From PNON01 sp963757065 (GTDB taxonomy: Bacteria > Chloroflexota > Anaerolineae > Anaerolineales > Anaerolineaceae): 64,000 nt of DNA. This document shows, one piece after another, positions 1-9,980 of this stretch; within the stretch, counting starts at the first letter, position 1; the number at the start of each line of letters is the position of its first letter. Position numbers and translations under genes: made by a program. The stretch is taken from positions 620,001 to 684,000 of the forward strand of contig CAVWQC010000007.1 of assembly GCA_963757065.1 (NCBI GenBank), given 5' to 3'. Below the pieces are notes generated by a model that worked only from the letters and a program-made list of their open reading frames with translations, was not told where the DNA came from and ran no database searches.

Positions 1-200
1 TCAAACCCGTGGGGATCAACTCCAACAGGAATTAATGTATCCACTACGAATTCTTCTCCGGCAACATTCTGCGCAATATCAGCGAGAAAAGACTCTATTG
101 CCAAAACATGAATGGTTTTATTGCCTGTAGGCTGATTTACCCCCCCCTGGCATGCAGCCAAAAGGGAAAAAATTAAAATTGAGATAAACGATCTACTCAT
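1..200 (-). CDS. znuA: Zinc ABC transporter substrate-binding lipoprotein, ZnuA family (partial)
   Basis: Only the first 66 codons are in the window; the gene runs off the left edge. The product starts MSRSFIS, has a hydrophobic signal and a lipobox (LLAAC), then a mature start that continues to VGVDPHGF, the metal-site region typical of cluster A-1 zinc/manganese binding proteins. Such proteins capture Zn2+ outside the membrane for an ABC importer. The ATG at 198-200 overlaps the stop of the upstream Zur-like gene by 8 bases, so the two are probably translationally coupled and zinc-regulated. Zn rather than Mn specificity is inferred from the pairing with a Fur-family regulator. Confidence 0.8.
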   Translation of the reverse strand, partial: MSRSFISILIFSLLAACQGGVNQPTGNKTIHVLAIESFLADIAQNVAGEEFVVDTLIPVGVDPHGF

Positions 201-645
201 TTACTTGTTCCGTCTGTAAACATTGGTCACACAATCCAAATAATTGCAGCCAGTGATCATGGATATCATAGTGCTTGCCTTTTCCTATACTCATTAATAA
301 AGGATCAAGATCATCGCCCTCGAAGAATTCGACTTTTCCACAACCATCGCATAGTAATAAATGCTGATGACCCATTGGAGCTGCAAAATACATATTACAT
401 CTCCCAGGTTGGTGCACACGTTGAATCAAACCTGCTGCCTCGAGCTTTTCCAGTGTGCGGTAAACGCTCATCAATCCCAATCTGGGGTGAATCTGGCGTG
501 CTTCATCATAAATACGTATGGGATCCATTGCACGTCGGCTGGAAGCCAAAATTTCAATCACTGAGCTTCTTGAGGATGTCATTCGGCTGCCATCTGATTG
601 TAATGCTGCGATCCATTGTGATACTTTTACCGGTTGATCATTCAT
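193..645 (-). CDS. zur: Fur-family metal regulator, probably Zur
   Basis: A 150-aa Fur-superfamily repressor. The N-terminal winged helix spans about residues 10-85 (LMSVYRTLEKLEAAGLIQ is the recognition region). A C-terminal dimerisation domain follows with two CxxC pairs, C99/C102 and C139/C142, which form the structural zinc site of this family. It lies directly upstream of, and overlaps, a ZnuA-type gene, so zinc-responsive Zur is more likely than iron-responsive Fur or PerR. A strong promoter with a Fur/Zur-type palindrome sits just upstream, suggesting autoregulation of a zur-znuA operon. The start ATG at 643-645 is the only reasonable one. The metal specificity is inferred from context. 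Confidence 0.85.
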   Translation of the reverse strand: MNDQPVKVSQWIAALQSDGSRMTSSRSSVIEILASSRRAMDPIRIYDEARQIHPRLGLMSVYRTLEKLEAAGLIQRVHQPGRCNMYFAAPMGHQHLLLCDGCGKVEFFEGDDLDPLLMSIGKGKHYDIHDHWLQLFGLCDQCLQTEQVNE

Positions 646-662
646 AGTATACTTTCCGTATT

Positions 663-712
663 GATAATAGTTATCATTATCAATTATATATTATAAGCAT
701 AATTGTTGTCAA
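663..712 (-). promoter_or_regulatory. zur promoter with Fur/Zur-type operator
   Basis: Read on the minus strand there is a TTGACA -35 box (707-712), an 18-base spacer and a TATAAT -10 box (683-688). Immediately downstream, at the expected transcription start, lies GATAATGATAACTATTATC (663-681). It matches the classical 19-base Fur box in 17 positions. Occupancy by the repressor would block initiation, so this looks like the zinc-dependent autoregulatory operator. Confidence 0.75.
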
Positions 713-741
713 TCATTGGGGATATACAGCGTAGGATTTGA

Positions 742-1447
742 TTATTTCCAACTAAACGGATTGAAGCTGGTATTCTGGTCGAAATAATCCTGTTGCTCTG
801 CCTTTTTGAGCCGGTTGACTACCTGGTAAGTAATTGGAGTAAACAATACTTCGACACCTACTTTGAAAATAAAGTTTGAGAAAAAAACAGCGATCAATAG
901 CTCTTTTGGTAAAACCCCCAGGAAAGCTATTAACAAAAACAAAATGGTATCAACACTCTCACCCACAAGGGTGGATGATATCGTCCTCATCCAAAGCCAT
1001 TTACCTCGGGTAACCACCTTCATCCAGGCCAGGACCGTACTATTTGAGAATTCACCGGCAAAATATGCAACCAGGCTGGCGAGGACAATCCGGGGAGTCT
1101 GCCCTAAAATGCTGTGATAACTGGTCTGCAATTCCCAACCCTTTGCAGGAGGTAATTTATCCACAATCGCAAAAATTCCCGCTGCAGCCAGAATCCAAAA
1201 GAAACCAGTCCATATGACACGTCGTGATCGCCGATATCCGTATACTTCGGTCAATACATCACCAAAAATGTAGGCAAGTGGAAATAGGAGCGTACCTCCA
1301 TCAAAAGAAAATGGACCCAACTGCAGGATCTTTGTGGACGCGACGTTGGAGATCAGGAGTACTGCCACAAATGCAGCAGTGATCAGATCGATCCATTTAC
1401 TAGAGATTAAGGGGAGATTTGTTTGAATGCATTGGGGTAACAGTCAT
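742..1447 (-). CDS. Queuosine precursor transporter, YhhQ/QueT family (frame-broken near the start)
   Basis: An integral membrane protein of the vitamin-uptake-like (VUT/YhhQ) family, which imports 7-cyano-7-deazaguanine for queuosine tRNA modification. The family core is clear: LLISNVASTKI, then GGTLLFPLAYIFGDVLTEVYGYRRSRRVIW, and FFSNFIFKVGVEVLFTPITY near the C-terminus. The uninterrupted frame begins only at a GTG at 1368. The sequence upstream still encodes a matching N-terminus (SKWIDLITAAF). Removing one base near 1404 joins it to an ATG at 1447 (or 1432). Total length is then about 234 aa, normal for the family. The break is most simply an extra T. Confidence 0.78.
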
Positions 1448-1459
1448 AATTTCAAAATT

Positions 1460-1502
1460 CTGAGTATTTTCAATACAGGTTTGGTGTATTGAAAATACTC
1501 AG
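1460..1502. repeat. Perfect 17-bp inverted repeat, possible terminator
   Basis: The arm CTGAGTATTTTCAATAC (1460-1476) is repeated exactly in inverse at 1486-1502, leaving a 9-base loop. It lies between the 3' end of the LysM gene and the 5' end of the queuosine-precursor transporter, both on the minus strand. An AT-rich stem without a clear U-run makes it a weak terminator candidate; a protein-binding palindrome is an alternative. Confidence 0.6.
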
Positions 1503-1541
1503 TTTATTAGAATCCTTTATGATGTGCACTTGTGATCGATA

Positions 1542-2264
1542 TTATGGAGTCGATGAAGGTAAGATAGTCCCTGTCGGGGTTATAGTCGCAGCACGGGTTG
1601 GAGCTGGGGTAATGATATTCACCCGGATATCCAAAAGTTGACCTATTTGAATTGCATTAGACTCGAGCTTATTCAGTTTAATAATTTCATCCACAGTGCT
1701 GTTAAATAATTCTGCAATTAATCCAAGTGAATCACCCGCTTGAACTTCGTATCCTTTATAAATATACCCTTTGGCTAACTTGGTTAGGTCTACAGGAGTT
1801 GAAGTAGGCAGTTTGGCGTCCGGTTGCGGAATAAGTAATTTTGCTCCGACCGGGACATTACATGTAGGACCAAAATTTGCTTCATTTAGTTTTACCAGCA
1901 CCATCAGGTCAGCGTTAAATTTTACAGCCAGGGCAAAACATGTATCTCCTTCCTGAACCACGTATTCAAATGGCCCGGAAGCAGTTGGGGTAAGTGTTAT
2001 GGTCGGTGTGGGGGTTTCGCTTGGTGTAATGGTAGGTGTGTCCGTAGGAGTGACCGGAGTTGGTGTATTTGTATTCGTAGGGGTTGGTGTTTTAGATGAA
2101 AGAAATGGCAGGGTTGGTTTACCTGAACTTGTCATCCAAAAAATTAGAATGAATATCCCGGCAACTACCAGCACCACAGCCAAAGAGCCGATTATAAATG
2201 GACCCCATTGCTGCCTCTTTTTATATGTTGTGATTTCTTCTTGAGCAGTCGGTTTTTTCTTCAT
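1542..2264 (-). CDS. Membrane-anchored protein with two LysM domains
   Basis: 240 aa. A short basic cytoplasmic tail is followed by one TM helix at about residues 22-45, then a Thr/Pro-rich linker (about 50-97), a first LysM domain (about 99-147; YVVQEGDTCFALAVKFN, then LLIP), a second LysM (about 167-215; YEVQAGDSLGLIAELFN) and another Thr/Pro tail. LysM modules bind N-acetylglucosamine-containing glycans such as peptidoglycan, so the protein is predicted to be exported and to contact the wall. There is no catalytic domain. Upstream (2265-2544) I see no gene. The precise role is unknown. Confidence 0.8.
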   Translation of the reverse strand: MKKKPTAQEEITTYKKRQQWGPFIIGSLAVVLVVAGIFILIFWMTSSGKPTLPFLSSKTPTPTNTNTPTPVTPTDTPTITPSETPTPTITLTPTASGPFEYVVQEGDTCFALAVKFNADLMVLVKLNEANFGPTCNVPVGAKLLIPQPDAKLPTSTPVDLTKLAKGYIYKGYEVQAGDSLGLIAELFNSTVDEIIKLNKLESNAIQIGQLLDIRVNIITPAPTRAATITPTGTILPSSTP

Positions 2265-2544
2265 AGGTTTCCCTGTATGTGCAAATCTAATTATCGGTTA
2301 CTTGATTATCAATACTATTTCTATATGAATTAACGTTACCTGCTGTCGACTTCCTTTTTATTCTACCTGAAGTTAATAGTTTGTGCGAGTCCAACGTGTC
2401 TGCGTCAATCTCAAATTCTTTTGAGCGGTTACATTGAAAATAACATGATCAATAAAATAGGCTACAGCTATCCTAAAGGATAGTTCTTACCTATCAGGAG
2501 AATATTTATATATTCCCGACGAAATGATTAGTCCAAATTAATAA

Positions 2545-4996
2545 TTACTTGGAGAATAATCTCAAGAAAGTTTCCACCACTTTTGGATCGAATTGTTTAC
2601 CAGCCTGATCGCGTAAATACTTATTGACAGCCCCTTCAGCCCAGGCCGGACGGTAAGGACGGTCAGAAGATAAAGCGTCCCAAACATCAACCACTGCGAA
2701 GATGCGTGCTTTGAGTGGAATATTCTCCCCGGTTAACCCCTGGGGATATCCTGATCCATCCCAGCGTTCATGATGAAAAAATGGTATTTCCAAAGCAGGA
2801 GCTAAATAAGGAATATTGGATAGCAAACGGTATGCATATGATGGATGCTGACGCATGACAACCCATTCATCTTCGGTTAATGGCCCGGGTTTTAACAATA
2901 TACTGTCGGGAATTCCCATTTTACCGATATCGTGCAATAACGCTCCGCGTTGAATGTGAGTCATCTCATGTTGGTCAATACCCAGAGCGTTGGCAAGTTC
3001 AAGGGTTCGATGTACTACTCGAAGACTATGACCTGCCGTCTCCCTTTCCCGCATTTCGAGTGCCGTAGACCAACCTAAAAGGGTGGCATCATAAGCATTA
3101 ACCAGATCTTCAGAAGATTTTCGCAGTGCTTCATCAGTTCGTTTTTGATCTTCTGCTACAGAAAGCAATGATCGACGTGACTGATCTGACTCTTTCAATG
3201 CGCGAATCAGCTCTGATTGAACACCTGACATTTTCTCCTTAGCCAATCTCCGCTCACTAATATCCCGACTGACCCCACGAACCTCAATATGTCCATTTTC
3301 CTCATTGCGATAATAATTAGTAATTACTTCTGTCCAGACTATTGAACCATCCTTATGAATTTGGGGCACTTCATCCGTAAAAAACTGATCAGTCTGAATC
3401 TCATCAGCGATAAAAGCTGCTTTCCTCGTTTGTATTAATTGCACCATATCTGCTTGAGCTTCAGGTTTGATTGTATCCACGAAAGGAAAGGACGAGATTT
3501 CTTCGACTGAATAACCAAGCAGTCGTTCTATAGACGGGCTTATGTATCGGATTAGATATGGTATCCACATCTACTATCCAGACAACATCCTTGATGGTTT
3601 CAGTCAGTACACGGTACTGTTCCCGGCTTTTTTGCAACTGAACTTCGGCAATCTTGAGTGAAGTTATGTCGCGGGAAATGCCAAGTACAAGTTCCGTTTC
3701 CCCATTGGGATTATGGACAGGAGACAACCGCCAATCCAGGAAAACCTTTCCATTCGCGCTTTCCCAATTGAACAACCTTTGGGAAGGTTGTCCAGTGGAA
3801 AATACTTTATTAATATCTTGTTCCCAACTGTTACTTAGCTCTTCATCGAACCCGGCCTCCCGGTGAGTTTTTCCTAGGATATCTTTCTCGGTAAATCCAG
3901 ATGCCTTCAAGCCAGCGGAGTTCATATATACATGCCGGCCATTGCGATCGTATAACATGATGTAATCCTGGCTGCTTTCGGCAAGCCCCCGGAAGCGGGA
4001 TTCACTCTTTTGAACCGATTCGGCCACTTCCTTCTGTTTTGTGATATCCACATGTGTACCAACCACCCGGTTTGCTTTCCCAATATGATCCCGATGGACT
4101 AATCCTCTTTCAAGGATCCACCGATACGAACCATCTTTGTGTTGTAACCTGTATTCAATCTCATACGTTGATTCATTGCTCTGGATACAAGCATTCACTG
4201 CCTCTATAGTAGAGAATTTATCGTCAGGGTGCAGCCTATTTTTCCATTCAATATTGTCAGATGTAATTTCTTTATCGGTGTATCCTAATTGCTTCTTCCA
4301 TTCTGGTGACACAATGATTTTATGAGTCACTAAATCTGTGGAAAATAAGCCGATGCTTCCTGCTTCAACAGCTAATCTCAGTAATTCTTCACTTTCAGCC
4401 AAAGCATCAGATGACTGTTCCTGACGGATGCGGTTGACCATCAATAATCCCAACAAAGCGGTGGCTACCGGATAGATGATCAAAACAGGAGCACTTATAT
4501 TTCTCAAGATATTCATTGCGGTTTGCCACGGTAATAATAACGCCATGACAAGCATCGCCAGGTGAACAATGATTCCAAACCCATACAATTCCTTGAGAGA
4601 TATTTTCGATACATTTTTATTCAGCATGTGTCGCCAGATGAGTCCTATCGTTCCGGAAGAAATGATTACAGCAACTCCCATAGTGGTGGCTGCACCACCC
4701 TGAAACACTCGGAATGCGGCTGTCATTAACATGCCTATCAATGTTGGGATTAACCCAAAAAATAATCCGGAAATTCCCAGAATTATGGATCGTGTATCGA
4801 AAATAATACCTGGAGATAATATCCAAGGTGTTTGCATTACAGTAATACCTATACCCCCTATGACTATCCCCAGGGGGATTTGCCATAAACTTATTTTTGA
4901 AATTGGTAAACGGATGGCAACAAGATCGAAGAGCAAAGATAACGCCAACAACAGCGATGCATTAGAAACCAATGCCGGGAAAGAAGTCTCATTCAT
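2545..4996 (-). CDS. Membrane sensor: 5TM-LYT, three PAS domains, HD-GYP phosphodiesterase (frame-broken)
   Basis: One gene across a frame break near 3555. The N-terminus (about residues 10-180) is a multi-helix 5TM receptor module of the LytS/YhcK type (FDTRSIILGISGLFFGLIPT). Three PAS domains follow (about 205-325, 330-450 and across the break). The C-terminal HD-GYP domain contains HDIGKMGIPDSIL and HHERWDGSGYPQGL, the metal-binding and signature residues of cyclic-di-GMP phosphodiesterases. The upstream frame ends in VWIVDVDT and the downstream one resumes IRYISPSIERLLGY, which is one continuous PAS fold; dropping a single base restores it (about 816 aa). Its start overlaps the end of the upstream sensor by 8 bases, indicating an operon. 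The predicted role is converting a membrane or intracellular signal into c-di-GMP hydrolysis. Confidence 0.8.
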
Positions 4997-7240
4997 TATT
5001 TGGCTCTTGTGTAAATTCGTATCGAGTAGGTAAACCTGCTTTTCTCAATAATTCATTGACCTCATATTTTAATTCCATAACTCTCGATTCTCGTCCCAAG
5101 GTCACTGAATGCCATCTACGTAATTCATCCAGCTGCTGCTGCACCTGGACTTCTGCCTGTTGCCGGTCAGTAATATCATGGATGATCGAGAATAAGATCT
5201 TTTTATTATGAACCTCGATCGGGGATGAATGAACTTCTACCGTCCTTATTTCACCATTGGCGAGTCGGTGCGGAAAAATGAGAATATTTGACCGTTGCTC
5301 CAAGGTGGATTTCAATGATTCTTCTATCTTTTCCTTCTTGAGCAGGTTGATATCGCTGATACTCATTAAGCGTAACTCTTCCAAGGAATAGCCATAGAAT
5401 TCGCTGGCTGCCGGATTTGCGTCAATTATTTTTCCATCGGTGGGATCCAGGAGGAGCATAGTGGCATTATGCTCTGCAAACATCTGATGAAAACGGTGTT
5501 CACTTTCACGCAAGGCACTCTCAACTAATATTCGGTCTGCTATTTCTTTTTGGGCTATTGCATACAATCTGGCATTCTTTAACGCGATGGTTGCTAATCT
5601 TGCGAATTGGGAGATGAATTCGATTGTTTCAGGTTCGAATATTTTACCGGATGAATAATCATAAGCCATTTCAAGCACGCCCACCACAACATTATCAGAT
5701 ATCAACGGCACTCCGGCAACGGAAAAGACTTCTTTTTCCCTATATCCTTTCACTCTTTTATCCCAATGGTCATAATCGTTGATAATTAATGGCTTACCAC
5801 TCTGCCAAACAATACCGGCAACTCCCTCTCCCGATCGAACGGGATATCGCATAGAATCCTCAGTTGCACCATGACCGACCTTGGGAATCATTTGCCCGGT
5901 CTCCGGATCGAGTAGATTAAGAAAACAGTACGGGGTTTGCATAAATTGGCCGGCACGTTTGGTGATATTATCCAATAATAGTTCCAGGTCCAGTTGAGAG
6001 ATCAATTCCACGGTGGTTTCCTGCATGACAGCGAAATAATCATTACGGCGGCGTAACTCTTCAGACGATATTGTCTGTTTAGTGATATCCTGAAGCACGA
6101 CAATCGCACCATTAATTTGATTCTCGTCATTGTAAAGAGGTACGGCTGAGTTGGAGATGATCTTATGGACTCCATTAAAACACTCTATCTCAATTTCCTC
6201 GTTATTCACGATCTCACCCTTTTCCACTGCCCGGGCAGACCCCCATTCATGAGAGGTTAATTGTTTTCCAGTGGATCTCCACCAACCTTTATATACATCC
6301 AGATCATCCACTCCAACATACCGTACCCCTTCCCAGATCTTCTGACCAGCCTGGTTGAGCATCGAAATTTGTTTATCTTTATTGACGATAAATATCCCCA
6401 CTGGAACTGTATCAAAAACCGTTCGAATCAATTTTTCCTGTTCACGTAATGAAGCGTCGGCTTGTTTTCGTTCAGTAATATCGCGAACGAGGGATATATA
6501 CACTTCTCCCTGTGGACTATTTACCCTGGATACGCTGACTTCCACAGGAATACGGCGTCCATCGGAGTGGATATTTACTGCTTCAAATGGTTGGCTCCCA
6601 TAGAGTGCAATCTCATGTGCTAATACGTGATCAGCAAATTTACGAGCTTCAGGAGCGATTAAATCAGTTACATGTAACTTAAGTAGTTCGGCCTGACTGT
6701 ATCCCATCATCTCGCAAAAGCGTGGATTAACCTGGATGATCTGGTCATCCACATCATCAATATGGATACCATCATTCGCATGATCAAGGATAAATCGCGA
6801 CCATTCTTCACTCTTGCGAAGTGTATCTTCCATTAGTTTTCTATCGGATATATCTCTGGTAATGGAAAGGGTAAATATTTCTCCATTTAGTCTCTATGGT
6901 TCTTGCTGATACGAGACAGGTAATGGTTTGACCGGCCTTTCGTAAGCAATAATACTTCCAGGTTGTTTACTTCCCCATGGTCCAGAAGATTTTGCTTAAA
7001 GGATTTTAGTTTTTCCGGATCTGTCCAAATATGTAGATCAGTTGCTGTATTGTCAATTAACTCTTGCGAAGTATATCCAAACAATTTCAAATAGCCGTCA
7101 TTAACGTCTAAATACTTTCCATCATGCAGACGGGTAATGGCCATGGCGTCTGGAGAGATCTGGAATATTTCCGCAAATTTATTTTCAATGCCAATCTGCT
7201 TTTCTTTCCTTTTTTTGACACCATCATCATTTATTGTCAT
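4989..7240 (-). CDS. Multi-PAS/GAF sensor protein without visible output domain (frame-broken)
   Basis: Joined from two main frames, with breaks near 6895 and 6945; dropping one base at each gives about 750 aa. Order: an N-terminal PAS (FAEIFQISPDAMAITRL), a second PAS (ILDHANDGIHIDDVDDQ), a third PAS/PAC, a GAF domain (about 5540-6020; FLNLLDPETGQM through VPLISDNVVVGVLEMA), and a final PAS ending in RWHSVTLGRESRVMELK and VNELLRKAGLPTRY. That C-terminal signature usually precedes or ends PAS sensor proteins. No histidine kinase, GGDEF or HD domain is present. It probably works with the HD-GYP protein encoded immediately downstream. The ligand is unknown. Confidence 0.75.
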
Positions 7241-7774
7241 AGGATTGCCTCATTCTCCCACTAATAAACATATTAACCGAATACCAATATCTGTTTACGC
7301 ATAGATGTTCACTATTGGATTAATGGACGGTTTCCCAGTTTACTTTGAAATTGATTCTGTAGAATCTACTCATAATAAAAGCTTTCATTCTCAACAAAGT
7401 ATAAACATATTTTGTAAATCGGATTATTCAAATATTAACCTGTTAAGGACAAATATAAGATCAATGCAACTGGGACATAAAAAAACATTTACTTGTAACT
7501 TTACCAAGTTATCAGATTTGTCTATACACCTTTTATTATTATAAAGAGTTACCCATAAAAAGGATATTAATCCTCCATAAATTATTTTGTAATACATTCA
7601 GATAATTATTTGTTATTGGGATTCCGATTAAGTACCAATGGTTATTTCAGAAATGAGGTTTTTAGAAAGGTTCTTTTATCTCGTTTGCCGTGAGTTTCTT
7701 CACTTTGTCTGAATAATAAGATGTTATATACTTAATAAAATACTAGCTTTTAATTATCCTGCGGTGAGGTGATT
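7241..7774. other. AT-rich intergenic region
   Basis: Divergent spacer between the PAS sensor (minus) and methylmalonyl-CoA mutase (plus). A short open frame (7305-7544) lacks a ribosome-binding site and resembles nothing I know. I see no RNA gene or clear repeat here; promoters for both flanking genes must lie in it. Confidence 0.5.
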
Positions 7775-9426
7775 ATGACTATTGATTTTGAAAAAAACAG
7801 GTGGGAGGAAGGTATTCTCAAGCCATCTCTGGCAAAGAATAAAGAACGGAAAGCGAAATTCGAGACGTCATCAGGAATTCCGCTGCCAGTCCTCCCCACG
7901 CCCCTTGATGATGATTATATGGAACAAATAGGTTTTGCAGGAGAATTCCCTTATACACGTGGGGTACAGCCGAATATGTACCGAGGTCGTTTCTGGACCA
8001 TGCGGCAGTACGCAGGTTTTGCCAGCGCTGAAGAATCCAATAAGCGGTATCGTTTCCTGCTTCAGCAGGGACAGACAGGTCTTTCAGTGGCTTTTGATCT
8101 GCCAACACAGATCGGCTATGACGCGGACCATCCCATGGCGATGGGTGAGGTGGGTAAGGTAGGTGTATCCATTTCTTCCCTGGCAGATATGGAATTGCTC
8201 TTCAAGGATATTCCGCTTGATCAGGTTTCCACCAGTATGACGATTAATGCCCCCGCTGCCATCCTGCTGGCTATGTATATCGCTGTAGCAAAGAAACAGG
8301 GCGTAGCCATGAGTGAGCTGCGTGGAACGATCCAGAATGATATTCTGAAAGAATATGTTGCCCGGGGAACTTACATATTCCCTCCAACACCTTCCATGCG
8401 GTTGATCACAGATACCTTCCAGTTTTGTGAGAAGAATGTAAAACGCTGGAATACGATCAGCATCTCCGGTTACCATATCCGGGAGGCTGGTTCAACGGCT
8501 GTGCAGGAGGTGGCATTCACCCTGGCGAATGGAATTGCTTATGTTCAGGCAGCCATCAACGCTGGCTTGGATGTGGATGGTTTTGCCTCCCAGCTATCAT
8601 TCTTTTTCAACGCCCACAATAACTTCCTGGAGGAAGTAGCAAAATATCGGGCAGCCCGCCGTATGTGGGCCAGAATTATGCGTGAGCGATTTGGCGCCAA
8701 GGATCCGAAAAGCTGGCAATTACGTTTCCATACCCAGACAGCAGGCTCCACTTTAACCGCCCAGCAACCAGACAACAACGTGGTACGGGTTACACTTCAG
8801 GCATCTGGCTGCTGTTATGGGTGGAACCCAAAGTCTGCATACAAATAGCAAGGACGAAGCCTTATGGCTGCCAACAGAAAAATCTGTGCGCGTAGCCTTA
8901 CGAACCCAGCAGATCATCGCCTATGAATCCGGTGTGGCTGACACAGTTGATCCTTTGGCCGGGTCGTATGTGGTCGAATACCTGACCGATGAAATTGAGA
9001 GACTCGCCAATGATTATCTGGTTAAGATCGACAGCCTGGGCGGAGCACTGGCATCCATCGAAGCAGGATATATGCAAAATGAGATCCAGGAAGCAGCATA
9101 CCAGTATCAGAGAGCGTTGGAAACGAAAGAAACTACGCTTGTGGGTGTAAATGCGTTCGAGGTCGAAGAAAAACTGGACATGGAACGCCTGAAAGTCGAT
9201 CCGAAAATCGAGCAAAATCAATGTACGCGGTTGGCTGATTTGAGAAAAAACCAGGAACGCCGCCAAAGTGAGCGAACTGCTTGCTCAATTGGAGACTGCA
9301 GCAAAAGGCAAAGACAGCCTGATGCCTTTGTTTATTGAATGCGTCAGCAATGACATCACTTTAGGCGAGATCACAGGTGTACTGCGCCAGGTCTGGGGTG
9401 AGTATCATACTCCCGCCTGGGGATAA
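7775..9426 (+). CDS. Methylmalonyl-CoA mutase large subunit (frame-broken twice)
   Basis: The alpha/catalytic part of the B12-dependent enzyme that interconverts methylmalonyl-CoA and succinyl-CoA. Family landmarks: TRGVQPNMYRGRFWTMRQYAGFASAEESN, GLSVAFDLPTQIGYD, SISGYHIREAGSTA and RFHTQTAGSTLTAQQP. One extra T at about 8804 turns QALAAVMGGTQSLHTNS out of frame, and one extra C at about 9251 does the same before KVSELLAQLETAAKGKDS; removing both gives about 550 aa, the usual length of a large subunit that pairs with a separate B12-binding subunit. No B12 domain follows and no small subunit is in the window. The ATG at 7775 is preferred over the GTG at 7769 because GTGAGGTG lies just upstream. 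The epimerase gene follows about 100 bases later. Confidence 0.88.
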
Positions 9427-9438
9427 GATCAAAATCAA

Positions 9439-9509
9439 CCGCTAAGAATGCAAAGGAACTGAAAGAAGGTCAAAGAATTATTCCTTTGCGTTCTCTGCGA
9501 TCTTTGCGG
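9439..9509. repeat. Imperfect inverted repeat between mutase and epimerase genes
   Basis: The left arm CCGCTAAGAATGCAAAGGAA (9439-9458) and the right arm from TTCCTTTGCG to TCTTTGCGG (9481-9509) are largely complementary. The wording (CGCAAAGGA, TCTCTGCGATCTTTGCGG) resembles small dispersed inverted repeats seen between genes in many environmental genomes. It sits in the leader of the epimerase gene. Confidence 0.5.
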
Positions 9510-9528
9510 TGAAATATTAGGAGAAATT

Positions 9529-9936
9529 ATGGCAAAACTTATAAAGATCAACCACATCGGAATTGCTGTAAATAACATTGACGAAGCATTACCATTCTGG
9601 ACTGAGGGATTGGGAATGAAGCTTCAGCATGTCGAAGAAGTTGTCCGTCAGAAATCCAAAGTTGCTTTCCTGCCGGTAGGTGAGAGCGATGTAGAACTTG
9701 TCACCCCGACCTCGGAAGATTCAACCATGGCCAAATACCTGGCTGATAGAGGTCCGGGAATGCATCACCTGTGCCTGGAAACCGATAATATCGAAGAGCT
9801 GCTGGCTGACCTGAAAGCCAAAGGTTTCCGATTGATCAATGAAACACCCATTGAAGAACCCGGCCGGAAGATGGCGTTTGTCCACCCGAAGGCTACCGGC
9901 GGTGTGCTGCTGGAATTGTATGAAGTAACAAAGTAA
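9529..9936 (+). CDS. mce: Methylmalonyl-CoA epimerase
   Basis: 135 aa, a vicinal-oxygen-chelate (glyoxalase-fold) protein. It interconverts the (R) and (S) forms of methylmalonyl-CoA so the mutase upstream can use them. Landmarks are the opening NHIGIAVNNIDEALPFW (metal-ligand His), GMHHLCLETDNIEELLADL with the second His, and VHPKATGGVLLELYE with the C-terminal Glu. Length and pattern match the family exactly. An AGGAG ribosome-binding site precedes the ATG. With the mutase it forms the propionyl-CoA/methylmalonyl-CoA branch. A strong terminator overlaps its stop codon. Confidence 0.93.
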   Translation: MAKLIKINHIGIAVNNIDEALPFWTEGLGMKLQHVEEVVRQKSKVAFLPVGESDVELVTPTSEDSTMAKYLADRGPGMHHLCLETDNIEELLADLKAKGFRLINETPIEEPGRKMAFVHPKATGGVLLELYEVTK

Positions 9937-9976
9937 GGATCAAAAAATCCCCATGAGGGGATTTTTTGATCCTTAC
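9933..9976. terminator. Bidirectional terminator between convergent genes
   Basis: A perfect 20-bp inverted repeat (9933-9952 with 9957-9976) with a 4-base loop. A GGGGA core is flanked by A6 and T6 tracts, so it can end transcription from both the epimerase (plus) and the MFS gene (minus). It begins at the epimerase stop codon. Confidence 0.9.
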
Positions 9977-9980
9977 AGAA

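Noticed and set aside
1999..2244. Plus-strand frame rich in Gly-Val repeats
   Set aside because: It is the antisense of the Thr/Pro linker of the LysM protein; the same happens opposite other linkers (18621-18809, 57413-57811, 60333-60551).
7305..7544. 79-aa frame in the AT-rich spacer
   Set aside because: No ribosome-binding site, biased AT-rich composition, no resemblance to a protein family.
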